This document shows positions 1 to 7,777 of a stretch of 64,000 bases of DNA, piece after piece; within the stretch, counting starts at the first letter, position 1; each line of letters opens with the position of its first letter. The position numbers and the translations under genes are program-made. The stretch is from Nocardioides litoris (lineage in GTDB: Bacteria > Actinomycetota > Actinomycetes > Propionibacteriales > Nocardioidaceae), in NCBI RefSeq assembly GCF_006346315.1, contig NZ_VDMR01000009.1, positions 1 to 64,000 on the forward strand. The letters are read 5' to 3'. A model generated the notes under the pieces. That model was given only the letters and a program-made list of their open reading frames with translations. It did no database searches and was not told where the DNA came from.

Positions 1-1
1 A

Positions 2-119
2 GTTACGGCGGCCATAGCGGCAGGGAAACACCCGGACCCATACCGAACCCGGAAGTTAAGCCTGCCAGCGCCGATGGTACTGCAACCGCGAGGCTGTGGG
101 AGAGTAGGACGCCGCCGGA
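2..119 (+). rRNA. rrf: 5S ribosomal RNA
   Basis: The opening bases form a complete 5S rRNA. The 5' arm GTTACGGCGG pairs with the 3' arm CGCCGCC near 110-116, and the conserved blocks CCCGAACCCGGAAG-type loop and GAGAGTAGGACG are present. It is the distal gene of an rRNA operon whose 16S and 23S genes must lie before the window. A strong intrinsic terminator follows 10 nt later. The ends are set by pairing and may be off by a base or two. Confidence 0.96.
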
Positions 120-129
120 CAAGCATTGG

Positions 130-166
130 GTAGAGGCCACCGAAAGGTGGCCTCTACTCTGTTTTG
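130..166 (+). terminator. Intrinsic terminator of the rRNA operon
   Basis: A perfect 12-bp stem (GTAGAGGCCACC / GGTGGCCTCTAC) closed by a GAAA tetraloop is followed by a T-rich stretch (TCTGTTTT). This is the classic rho-independent layout and sits directly after 5S rRNA. It argues against any start for the next gene upstream of about 170. Confidence 0.93.
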
Positions 167-203
167 CAGACGTTTCTCGAGATCTGAAGAGGGAGTACCG
201 ATC

Positions 204-1043
204 GTGGCCAACGAGCGTGGCTCGCGGCCGCAGGGCGGCCGGAGCGGAAGGCCCGCACAGGGCGGAGCCAAGAAGGGCGCCGGCGGCGCCCGTCCCCAGC
301 GACGCGGCGACTGGAAGCGCCCCGCGGACAAGCAGGCGCCCCGGAGCGCCGAGCAGGCCGTCTACGACGGCCCCCCGCTGCCGGAGGACGTGACGGGCCG
401 CGAGCTCGACCGTGCGATCACCGCCCAGCTCAAGGGTCTCCCCGAGAAGCTCGCCGCCCGCGTCGCGCGGCACCTCGCAGCAGCCGGCCTGCTGGTCGAC
501 TCCGACCCCGAGACGGCCTACCAGCACACCCTGGCTGCCCGGGCCCGAGCGCCCCGCCTCGCCGTCGTGCGTGAGGCGGCCGGCGAGGCGGCGTACGCGG
601 CCGGCCACTACGCCGAGGCGCTCGCGGAGCTGCGGGCGGCCAAGCGGATGAACGGCGCCACGGCCTACCTGCCGATCATGGCCGACTGCCACCGCGCCCT
701 GGGCAACCCGACGCGCGCCCTCGAGCTGGCCAAGAGCCCGTCGGTCGCCTCGTTCAGTGCCGACGCCAAGGCTGAGATGACCCTGGTCGAGGCCGGCGCC
801 CGTCGCGACCTCGGACAGCTCGACGCCGCGCTGCGCGTGCTCGAGAACGCGCCGCTGACGAGCAAGAGCCGGGAGGCCTGGGTCGTGCGTCTGCGCTACG
901 CCTACGCCGACGCGCTGGTCGCGGCCGGCCGCGAGAAGGACGCCCTGGCCTGGTTCCACCGGACCCACGCCATCGACGCCGAGGAGATCACCGACGCCGC
1001 TGCGCGGGCCGACGACCTCGAGCGCCGGCTCGACGAGAGCTGA
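204..1043 (+). CDS. Tetratricopeptide-repeat protein downstream of the rRNA operon
   Basis: A 279-residue soluble protein. The first 60 residues are rich in Gly, Arg, Lys and Pro (disordered, basic). Residues of about 80-270 are Ala/Leu/Arg-rich helical repeats of TPR type with motifs such as AGHYAEALAELRAA and GNPTRALELAK. There is no signal peptide or membrane segment. GTG 204 is chosen because GAGGGAG lies about 9 nt upstream and an in-frame ATG at 126 would overlap the rRNA terminator. Its place directly after 5S, and the basic tail, would suit a ribosome- or RNA-associated scaffold, but that is inference. No enzymatic motif is seen. Confidence 0.85.
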   Translation: MANERGSRPQGGRSGRPAQGGAKKGAGGARPQRRGDWKRPADKQAPRSAEQAVYDGPPLPEDVTGRELDRAITAQLKGLPEKLAARVARHLAAAGLLVDSDPETAYQHTLAARARAPRLAVVREAAGEAAYAAGHYAEALAELRAAKRMNGATAYLPIMADCHRALGNPTRALELAKSPSVASFSADAKAEMTLVEAGARRDLGQLDAALRVLENAPLTSKSREAWVVRLRYAYADALVAAGREKDALAWFHRTHAIDAEEITDAAARADDLERRLDES

Positions 1044-1061
1044 GCGGGCACCTGCGCGGGT

Positions 1062-1577
1062 TCAGCGCGGCAGGACGTTGACGACGGCCCCGGTGCCCGC
1101 CGGGAGCGTGGCCCACTGGAGGTCCTCGCTGAACGCCAGGCGGACCGGGTCGACCACGGCCACGGCCGGTTGGTCGCTCACGACCTGGAGCAGGATGCTG
1201 TCGCCCGCCGACAGGTCTTGGCCCTCCGGGTTGACCAGCTGGCGGCAGAAGGACTCGGGCTCGGTGGTGACGCCGATCGAGCCCGCCCGGCACAGCAGCG
1301 GGGTCAGGCTGACGGCGACGTTGCTGGTCGCCTGCACCTTGACGCCGGAGAGGTGCAAGGTGCGGCCGAAGTCGGCCGGGGCGGTGAACATGCCGACGTA
1401 CACCGGCTCGGAGACCGGGGTCGCGGCCGGCACGAGCCGGTCGGCATCGACCGGCAAGGCGGCGGGGGAGCCCCGCAGCCACAGGCCGAGCCCGGTGGCC
1501 AGGACCGCGATGGTGATGCCGGCCACGAGCAGCAGCCGGTGGCGGGGACGCACCTGCAGGCCCCCCGTGCTCGACAC
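1062..1577 (-). CDS. Small membrane-anchored protein of unknown function
   Basis: 171 residues: a short basic cytoplasmic start (about residues 1-15), one hydrophobic helix (LLLVAGITIAVLATGLGLWL) and an extracytoplasmic domain of about 135 residues containing two cysteines (LLCRAGS, ESFCRQL) that could form a disulfide. The domain looks beta-rich, and no family is recognised. GTG 1577 is preferred because a TACTCT -10 box (1584-1589) lies six nt before it, indicating a leaderless mRNA. The gene diverges from the hydrolase at 1639. Confidence 0.7.
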   Translation of the reverse strand: MSSTGGLQVRPRHRLLLVAGITIAVLATGLGLWLRGSPAALPVDADRLVPAATPVSEPVYVGMFTAPADFGRTLHLSGVKVQATSNVAVSLTPLLCRAGSIGVTTEPESFCRQLVNPEGQDLSAGDSILLQVVSDQPAVAVVDPVRLAFSEDLQWATLPAGTGAVVNVLPR

Positions 1578-1583
1578 GGCGAC

Positions 1584-1589
1584 AGAGTA
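1584..1589 (-). promoter_or_regulatory. -10 box for a leaderless gene
   Basis: TACTCT on the minus strand, six nt before GTG 1577. The TAnnnT-N6/7-start arrangement recurs at ten other genes in this window and supports leaderless initiation. Confidence 0.5.
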
Positions 1590-1638
1590 GCGGCCGGACC
1601 GCCGCCACCTCGACGAGGTCCGTGGGAGGATGCGCGGC

Positions 1639-2571
1639 GTGGCCGACGTCGAGCGTCCTGCCCTCGAGGGCACGGTGGCGGTGCGTGCCGGACGCCGGCT
1701 GAGCTTCGCCGAGTACGGCTCGCCGCGCGGGCCGGCGCTGGTCTGGATGCACGGCACCCCGGGGGCGCGGCGTCAGATCCCGCTCGAGGCCCGTGCGTAC
1801 GCCGAGCGGCACGGCGTGCGCATCATCGGCATCGACCGGCCGGGGATCGGGTCGTCGACGCCCTACCTGTACCCCTGCATCTCCGACTGGACCGCTGACC
1901 TCGAGCTGCTGCTCGACGCGCTGGCGGTCGACGACCTGCGGATCGTGGGACTCTCGGGTGGTGGGCCGTACGCGCTCGCTGCGGGAGCTGCCCTGCCCGA
2001 CCGGGTGCGCGGGGTCGGCGTCCTCGGGGGCGTCGCTCCCACGGTCGGCGTCGATGCGGCCGAGGGCGGGCCGATCCGGCTCGCGGTGCGCCTGGCGCCG
2101 CTGCTGCGGGCGACGAGGGTGCCGCTCGGCGTGGCCCTGACCCAGGGCGTCCGGCTCGTCCGGCCGCTGGCCGGCAGCGCCCTCGACCTGTACGCCGCGG
2201 TGCAGCCGCCCGGCGACAAGAACCTTCTCTCGCGGCCGGAGTTCAAGGCCATGTTCCTCGACGACCTGCTCAACGGCTCCCGCTTCCAGGCGCTCGCGCC
2301 GCTGAGCGACCTCGTGCTGTTCACGCGGCCGTGGGGCTTCGAGGCGTCCGACGTCCAGGTGCCGGTGCGGTGGTGGCACGGCGACGACGACCACATCGTG
2401 CCGCTCGCCCACGGCGAGCACCTCGTGGCCCGGCTGCCCGACGCCACGCTCACCGTGATCAGCGGCGAGAGCCACCTGGGCGGTCTCGGCATCGCCGAGG
2501 AGGTCGTCTCGACCCTGATGGGGCAGAGGGACGCGAGCACTGGTGCCGACGCGCCTCATGCGTCACACTAG
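1639..2571 (+). CDS. Alpha/beta-hydrolase fold protein
   Basis: 310 residues with a full alpha/beta hydrolase signature: HGTPG oxyanion motif near residue 40, nucleophile elbow GLSGGGPYA near residue 105, an Asp in HGDDDHIVP near 250, and the catalytic His in ESHLGG near 280. No signal peptide is present, so it acts in the cytoplasm; the substrate cannot be read from sequence. GTG 1639 is chosen over ATG 1630 because GGGAGG (1624-1629) abuts the ATG but stands nine nt from the GTG. It diverges from the membrane protein at 1577 and precedes the DUF3145 gene. Confidence 0.85.
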   Translation: MADVERPALEGTVAVRAGRRLSFAEYGSPRGPALVWMHGTPGARRQIPLEARAYAERHGVRIIGIDRPGIGSSTPYLYPCISDWTADLELLLDALAVDDLRIVGLSGGGPYALAAGAALPDRVRGVGVLGGVAPTVGVDAAEGGPIRLAVRLAPLLRATRVPLGVALTQGVRLVRPLAGSALDLYAAVQPPGDKNLLSRPEFKAMFLDDLLNGSRFQALAPLSDLVLFTRPWGFEASDVQVPVRWWHGDDDHIVPLAHGEHLVARLPDATLTVISGESHLGGLGIAEEVVSTLMGQRDASTGADAPHASH

Positions 2572-2583
2572 AGATCTAACTAC

Positions 2584-2597
2584 ACACGTGTCACGTG
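2584..2597. promoter_or_regulatory. Tandem CACGTG boxes upstream of the DUF3145 gene
   Basis: Two CACGTG palindromes (2585-2590 and 2592-2597) separated by one base, the first extended to ACACGTGT. They lie 75-90 nt before GTG 2673, just after the hydrolase stop. A regulator site is plausible; no regulator is identified. Confidence 0.35.
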
Positions 2598-2672
2598 CAG
2601 CCGTGACGACGGATCCACCTCCGAGAGCCCGCTGGGGAAGGCGTAGCTCACGCCGGAGACAAAGGAGATGTC

Positions 2673-3191
2673 GTGACTGTTCGCACTGCTGACCGCACCC
2701 TGAGCCGCGGTGTCCTCTACGTGCACTCAGCGCCCTCGGCGCTGTGCCCGCACGTGGAGTGGGCAGTCGGCGGCGTCCTCGGGGTGCAGACCAACCCGAC
2801 CTGGACGCCGCAGCCGGCGCAGTCGGGCACCTACCGCGCCGAGCTCTCGTGGACCGGCGTGGCGGGTTCGGCTGCCGCCATCGCCTCTGCGCTGCGCGGC
2901 TGGAACCACCTGCGCTTCGAGGTGACCGAGGACCCGAGCCCCGGCACGGAGGGCTCGCGCTGGTCCTACACGCCCGACCTCGGCGTCTTCCACGCCGTGA
3001 CCGGCATCCACGGCGACATCATGATCCCCGAGGACCGCCTCAAGGCCGCCGTGGTGAAGTCGGCCCTCGGCGAGACGACGCTCGAGAACGAGATCGACAA
3101 ACTGCTCGGCAAGCCGTGGGACGACGAGCTGGAGACCTTCCGGCACGCCGGCGAGGGCGCCCCGGTGCGCTGGCTGCACCAGGTCGTCTGA
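2673..3191 (+). CDS. DUF3145 family protein
   Basis: 172 residues starting at GTG 2673 with AAAGGAG seven nt upstream. The body (LYVHSAPSALCPHVEWAVGG at the start, EIDKLLGKPWDDELETFRHA near the C-terminus) matches the actinobacterial DUF3145 family, which is known only from this phylum and has no assigned function. It is soluble, with no signal or membrane segment and no recognisable catalytic motif. It stands alone, and the next gene is convergent 16 bp away. Confidence 0.88.
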   Translation: MTVRTADRTLSRGVLYVHSAPSALCPHVEWAVGGVLGVQTNPTWTPQPAQSGTYRAELSWTGVAGSAAAIASALRGWNHLRFEVTEDPSPGTEGSRWSYTPDLGVFHAVTGIHGDIMIPEDRLKAAVVKSALGETTLENEIDKLLGKPWDDELETFRHAGEGAPVRWLHQVV

Positions 3192-3206
3192 CCGACCGCC
3201 GCGGCG

Positions 3207-3653
3207 TCAGCGGCGCTTGCGGAAGATCTTGAAGTACGTCGGCGCGCGGTTGAGCGTGATCTCGTCACGCCCGTCGGTCACGATCATCTGCATCTTGATC
3301 TTGTAGCGACCCGGCTTGATGCTCGAGCCGCACATCGGGAAGGTCAGCGAGCCGGTGGTCTGGCCGAGCTTGTTGGGCGAGTTGGAGTCCCAGAACTCGC
3401 TGCGGATCGAGAAGCCGCGCGGCTCGATGATGTTGGCGATCACCGTCCAGCCGTCGTTGCCGGCCGGGGGAGTGAAGCGCCAGTTGAGCCGGTAGCGGGC
3501 GCACTGGGGCTTCCAGGCCTGACGCGGGGCCGTGATGACGCCGATGCTGTTGTCGACGGCCGCGGACGCGGGCGGTGCCGGCGTGGGGGCCGCACTCAGC
3601 CCGGCGGCGAGCAGCAGCCCGGCGGCGGACGAGGCGAGGATGCGCCGGAACAT
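3207..3653 (-). CDS. Exported protein of unknown function
   Basis: 148 residues with a typical Sec signal peptide: basic MFRRIL, hydrophobic ASSAAGLLLAAGLSA, and a likely cleavage near ASAAVDN at about residue 34. The mature part of about 115 residues is probably beta-sandwich, has two Cys (QCARYR, MCGSS) and many aromatic residues and Lys, ending KIFRKRR. A GGAGG ribosome site stands eight nt before ATG 3653. Function is not recognised; a secreted disulfide-bonded domain is all that can be claimed. Confidence 0.75.
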   Translation of the reverse strand: MFRRILASSAAGLLLAAGLSAAPTPAPPASAAVDNSIGVITAPRQAWKPQCARYRLNWRFTPPAGNDGWTVIANIIEPRGFSIRSEFWDSNSPNKLGQTTGSLTFPMCGSSIKPGRYKIKMQMIVTDGRDEITLNRAPTYFKIFRKRR

Positions 3654-3736
3654 GGGGATCGACCTCCGTGGGTGGGTGTGACGTGCGTCAAACATACCAA
3701 CGGGTAGCAGGCGGCCCGGGTTACGGCCGTGGAGCC

Positions 3737-5185
3737 CTAGAGCGGGATGTTGCCGTGCGCCCCGCGGCGTACGCCGTCGCGCTGGACGGCCTCGGCGATC
3801 GCGCGCGCGATCGCGCCACGGGTGCGGTCGGGCTCGACGACCTCGTCGACGACCCCGATCTCGACGGCCCTGTCGACACCGCCGGCGATGCGCTCGTGCT
3901 CGGCGGCCAGCTCGGCCTCGACCTGGGGCCGGATCTCGGGCGGCACCTCGGCCAGCCGCCGGCGGTGGAGGATGCGCACAGCGGCGACCGCGCCCATCAC
4001 CGCCACCTCGGCTCCCGGCCAGGCGAAGACCTTGGTGGCGCCGAGGGACCGGGCGTTCATGGCGATGTAGGCGCCGCCGTAGGTCTTGCGGGTGACCAGG
4101 GTGATCCGCGGGACCACGCACTCGCCGAACGCGTGGAGCAGCTTGGCCCCGCGGCGCACGACGCCGTCCCACTCCTGGCCGACGCCGGGCAGGTAGCCCG
4201 GCACGTCGACGAGCACGACGAGCGGCACGCCGAACGCGTCGCACATGCGCACGAAGCGGGACGCCTTCTCGGCCGACAGGGAGTCGAGGCAGCCGCCGAG
4301 GCGCAACGGGTTGTTGGCGACCACGCCGACGGTGCGACCACCGAGCCGACCGAGGGCGGTGACGATGTTGGGGGCCCAACGGGCGTGCAGCTCCTGGACC
4401 GTGCCCTCGTCGAGCACCTTCTCGACCAGCGGGTGGACGTCGTAGGCGCGCTTCTTGGACTCGGGCAGCGCGTCCTCCAGCGGGAGGTCCTCGACGTCGT
4501 CGACGACGAGGCTGCCCTGCGACCCCAGGAGCGAGGCCACGGTGCGGGCCCGCTCGAGCGCCTCGGCCTCGGAGTCGGTGAGCACGTGCACGACGCCGGA
4601 GCGGCGGCCGTGGGGCTCGGGGCCGCCGAGGCGGAGCATGTCGACCGCCTCGCCGGTGACCGAGCGGACCACGTCGGGGCCGGTGACGAAGATGCGGCCC
4701 TCGGGCCCGAGGATGACGACGTCGGTCAGCGCCGGGCCGTAAGCCGCCCCGCCGGCCGCCGGGCCGAGCACGACGGAGACCTGCGGCACGACGCCGGAGG
4801 CCTGGGTCATCACCTGGAAGATCCGGCCGACGGCGTGCAGCGAGAGCACGCCCTCGGCGAGCCGGGCGCCGCCGGAGTGCCACAGCCCGATGATCGGGAC
4901 GCGCTCGGTCAGCGCCCGGTGGTAGGCGTCGACCACGACGCGGCACCCGAGGTCGCCCATGGCGCCGCCCATCACCGTGGCGTCGCTGCAGAACGCCACC
5001 ACCCGGGTGCCGTCGACCGTGCCGACGGCGGCCACCATGCCCGAGTCGTCGTCGGGCGTGATCAGCTCGAGCGTGCCCTCGTCGAGGAGGTGGCGCAGCC
5101 GGGTGACCGGGTTGCGGGGGTCCTCGGAGCGGGGCAGCTTGACCTTCGCCGGAGCGGCGGACGGGGCAGAAGGGGCGGCGGTCAT
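3737..5185 (-). CDS. accD: Acyl-CoA carboxylase carboxyltransferase (beta) subunit
   Basis: 482 residues with the two-lobed carboxyltransferase (crotonase-like) fold. The N-lobe carries GLWHSGGARLAEG and GPAAGGAAYGP; the C-lobe carries VDVPGYLPGVGQE and TYGGAYIAMNARSLGA, the glycine-rich oxyanion loops that bind acyl- and carboxybiotin. It transfers CO2 from carboxybiotin to acetyl- or propionyl-CoA to make malonyl- or methylmalonyl-CoA. As last gene of the fab operon, 23 nt after fabF, it probably supplies malonyl-CoA. The biotinylated alpha subunit is not in the window. ATG 5185 follows a GGGAGA site. Confidence 0.93.
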   Translation of the reverse strand: MTAAPSAPSAAPAKVKLPRSEDPRNPVTRLRHLLDEGTLELITPDDDSGMVAAVGTVDGTRVVAFCSDATVMGGAMGDLGCRVVVDAYHRALTERVPIIGLWHSGGARLAEGVLSLHAVGRIFQVMTQASGVVPQVSVVLGPAAGGAAYGPALTDVVILGPEGRIFVTGPDVVRSVTGEAVDMLRLGGPEPHGRRSGVVHVLTDSEAEALERARTVASLLGSQGSLVVDDVEDLPLEDALPESKKRAYDVHPLVEKVLDEGTVQELHARWAPNIVTALGRLGGRTVGVVANNPLRLGGCLDSLSAEKASRFVRMCDAFGVPLVVLVDVPGYLPGVGQEWDGVVRRGAKLLHAFGECVVPRITLVTRKTYGGAYIAMNARSLGATKVFAWPGAEVAVMGAVAAVRILHRRRLAEVPPEIRPQVEAELAAEHERIAGGVDRAVEIGVVDEVVEPDRTRGAIARAIAEAVQRDGVRRGAHGNIPL

Positions 5186-5208
5186 GGTGGTCTCCCGGGT
5201 CGGGGCGG

Positions 5209-6471
5209 TCAGGCGGTGGCGAAGACCACGGCGACGTTGGCGCCGCCGAAGCCGAAGGAGTTGTTGAGCGCGGCGACGTCGCCCACCGGGAGGTCGCGGA
5301 CCTTGGTGGCGATGTCGAGCTCGACCTGCGGGTCCTGGTCGTCGAGGTTGATGGTCGGCGGCACGATGCGGTGCTGCAGCGCGAGCACGGTGGCCACGGC
5401 CTCGAGGGCCCCGGCACCGCCGAGCAGGTGCCCGGTCATCGACTTGGTGCTGGTGACGACCACGTCGCCGACGTGGGAGCCGAGGGTCGCGTGCAGCATC
5501 AGGCCCTCGGCGATGTCGCCCTGCGGGGTCGAGGTGGCGTGGGCGTTGACGTGCTTGATGACCGACGGGTCGACGTCGGACTCCAGCAGCGCCCGCTTGA
5601 TCGCGCGGGAGCCGCCGGACCCGGATGGGTCGGGCTGGGCGATGTCGTGGGAGTCGGCGGTGATGCCGGCGCCCAGCACCTCGGCGTACACGCGGGCGCC
5701 GCGGGCGCGGGCGTGCTCCTCGGACTCGAGCACCAGCACCCCGGCGCCCTCGCCGAGCACGAACCCGTCGCGGCCGGTGTCCCACGGCCGGCTGACCGTG
5801 GTGGGGTCGGCGCCGTCGGCGCTGCCGGTCTTGGACAGCGCCATCATGTTGGCGAACGCGGCCATCGGCAGCGGGTGGATCGCGGCCTCGGTGCCGCCGG
5901 CGACGACGACGTCGGCCCGGCCGAGCCGGATCTGGTCGATCGCCATGGCGATGGCCTCGTTGCCGGACGCGCAGGCCGAGATCGGGGTGTTGACCGCGGC
6001 CCGCGCGCCGATGATCAGGCTGATGTTGGCCGCCGGCCCGTTGGCCATGAGCATCGGCACCGCGAGGGGGGAGACCCGGCGCGGGCCCTTCTCCTTCATG
6101 GTGTCGTAGTTGGCCAGCAGGGTGGACACGCCGCCGATGCCGGTGGCCATGGCGACCCCGACCCGGTCGCCGTCGAGGTCGCCGGCCTCCTGGGCCGCGG
6201 CCAGGCCGGCGTCGGCCCAGGCCTCGGTGGCGGCCACGACGGCGAGCTGCGAGCTGCGGTCGAGGCGGCGGGCCTTGACCCGGTCGAGGACCGTGGTCGG
6301 GTCGACCGCCGCCGGCGCGCCGATCTTCACCGCAAGGTCCTCGACCCAGTCCTGCTCGAGGCGGCGTACGCCGGACCGGCCGGCGAGCATGCCGTCCCAG
6401 GTCGTCTCCACGTCGCCACCGAGCGGGCTGGTCGTGCCGAGGCCGGTGACGACGACGCGCGTGCGGGACAT
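5209..6471 (-). CDS. fabF: 3-oxoacyl-ACP synthase II
   Basis: 420 residues, the usual FabF length. The Cys-His-His triad is visible: Cys167 in SACASGNE, His311 in NAHATSTPQGD and His348 in MTGHLLGGAG. It condenses malonyl-ACP with the growing acyl-ACP in type II fatty-acid elongation. Its ATG shares one base with the acpP stop (TGATG), so translation is probably coupled. Order fabD-fabH-acpP-fabF is the conserved actinobacterial cluster. Confidence 0.97.
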   Translation of the reverse strand: MSRTRVVVTGLGTTSPLGGDVETTWDGMLAGRSGVRRLEQDWVEDLAVKIGAPAAVDPTTVLDRVKARRLDRSSQLAVVAATEAWADAGLAAAQEAGDLDGDRVGVAMATGIGGVSTLLANYDTMKEKGPRRVSPLAVPMLMANGPAANISLIIGARAAVNTPISACASGNEAIAMAIDQIRLGRADVVVAGGTEAAIHPLPMAAFANMMALSKTGSADGADPTTVSRPWDTGRDGFVLGEGAGVLVLESEEHARARGARVYAEVLGAGITADSHDIAQPDPSGSGGSRAIKRALLESDVDPSVIKHVNAHATSTPQGDIAEGLMLHATLGSHVGDVVVTSTKSMTGHLLGGAGALEAVATVLALQHRIVPPTINLDDQDPQVELDIATKVRDLPVGDVAALNNSFGFGGANVAVVFATA

Positions 6472-6716
6472 CAGGCGGACGCGCGCTCGATGTAGGCCAC
6501 GGCGTCGCCGACGGTCTTGAGGTTCTTGACCTCGTCGTCGGGGATCGTGACGCCGAACTTCTCCTCGGCGGCGACGACGACCTCGACCATCGAGAGCGAG
6601 TCGACGTCGAGGTCGTCGACGAAGCTCTTGTCGAGCTGCACGTCGTCGGGCTCGATGCCGGCGACCTCGTTGACGATCTCGGCCAGGTCGGAGCGGATCT
6701 CCTCGGTGGTGGCCAT
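6471..6716 (-). CDS. acpP: Acyl carrier protein
   Basis: 81 acidic residues with the phosphopantetheine site DVDSLSMVE (Ser40) and the usual four-helix pattern. It carries acyl chains as thioesters between FabD, FabH and FabF, encoded on either side. ATG 6716 has GAGGAGAGA about six nt upstream. The stop overlaps the fabF start by one base. Confidence 0.97.
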   Translation of the reverse strand: MATTEEIRSDLAEIVNEVAGIEPDDVQLDKSFVDDLDVDSLSMVEVVVAAEEKFGVTIPDDEVKNLKTVGDAVAYIERASA

Positions 6717-6769
6717 GCTGGTTCTCTCCTCGGGTTGGGTGGCAGGGGGTCTGCCCGGGTGGTGCAGGA

Positions 6770-7777
6770 TCAGGGGACGACGACGACCTGGGCCGCGTAG
6801 GCCAGGCCGGCGCCGAAGGCGATGAGCAGCGCGCGGTCGCCGGAGCGGGCCTCGCCGTCGTCGACCATGCGCTGCAGGGCGAGCGGGATGGAGGCGGCGG
6901 AGGTGTTGCCCTGCTCGGCGATGTCGCGGGCGATGCGGACGCCGGCGGGCAGCTTCATGGCCCTGGCCATGGCGTCGGTGATGCGCATGTTGGCCTGGTG
7001 GGGCACGAACAGGTCGAGGTCGTCGACGGTGAGGCCGGCGCGGTCGATCGCCTGCAGGCCGATCTTGGCCATGGTGAACGACGCCCAGCGGAAGACCGCG
7101 CTGCCCTGCATGACCAGGTGCGGGGTCACGGGGGTCTCGGCCGCCATGACGTCGCGCCAGTCGTCGCGGCTGCGGATGAGGTCGTACTGCTCGCCGTCGG
7201 AGCCCCAGACCACCGGTCCGATGCCGGGGGTCTCGCTCGGGCCCACCACGACGGCGCCGGCACCGTCGCCGAAGATGAAGGCGGTGCCGCGGTCGGTCCG
7301 GTCGAGCATGTCGGTGAGCCGCTCCACGCCGACGACGAGCACGTGGCGGGCGCTGCCGGCGCGGACCATGTCGGCGGCCAGCGCGACGCCGTGGCAGAAC
7401 CCGGCGCAGGCGGCGGAGACGTCGAAGGCCACCGGCTGCTCGCAGCCGAGCTCGGTGGCGACCAACGGGGCGACGGCCGGGAGCTGCATGAAGTGGCTGA
7501 CCGTGGCCACGATGACGCCGTCGACCTGCCGGGGGTCGATGCCGGCGTGCTCGAGCGCCCGTCGCGAGGCGGCGACGCTCATCATCTGCACGGTCTCCTC
7601 GGGCGAGGCGAAGCGCCGCTCCTTGATGCCGGAGCGCTGCTGGATCCACTCGTCGCTGCTGTCGATGGCCTCGACGACCTCGGCGTTGGGGACGACGCGC
7701 GCCGGGCGGTAGGCGCCGAGCCCGAGGATCGCGGCGTGGGCGGCGCCGGTCTGGGCCGCCAGCGGACGGGCGCTCAC
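6770..7777 (-). CDS. fabH: 3-oxoacyl-ACP synthase III
   Basis: 335 residues with the FabH triad Cys124 (SAACAGF), His260 (VPHQANMRI) and Asn291 (GNTSAAS). It starts each fatty acid by condensing an acyl-CoA primer with malonyl-ACP; in actinobacteria branched primers are common, though specificity is not visible here. GTG 7777 overlaps the fabD stop by four bases (GTGA), implying coupled translation. Confidence 0.96.
   Translation of the reverse strand: MSARPLAAQTGAAHAAILGLGAYRPARVVPNAEVVEAIDSSDEWIQQRSGIKERRFASPEETVQMMSVAASRRALEHAGIDPRQVDGVIVATVSHFMQLPAVAPLVATELGCEQPVAFDVSAACAGFCHGVALAADMVRAGSARHVLVVGVERLTDMLDRTDRGTAFIFGDGAGAVVVGPSETPGIGPVVWGSDGEQYDLIRSRDDWRDVMAAETPVTPHLVMQGSAVFRWASFTMAKIGLQAIDRAGLTVDDLDLFVPHQANMRITDAMARAMKLPAGVRIARDIAEQGNTSAASIPLALQRMVDDGEARSGDRALLIAFGAGLAYAAQVVVVP

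Noticed and set aside
126..203. ATG 126 as start of the TPR gene
   Set aside because: It would place the rRNA terminator inside the coding sequence; GTG 204 has a ribosome site.
988..2559. A 523-codon minus-strand frame opposite the alpha/beta hydrolase
   Set aside because: Low-complexity Arg/Pro/His composition; the plus-strand hydrolase has all catalytic motifs.
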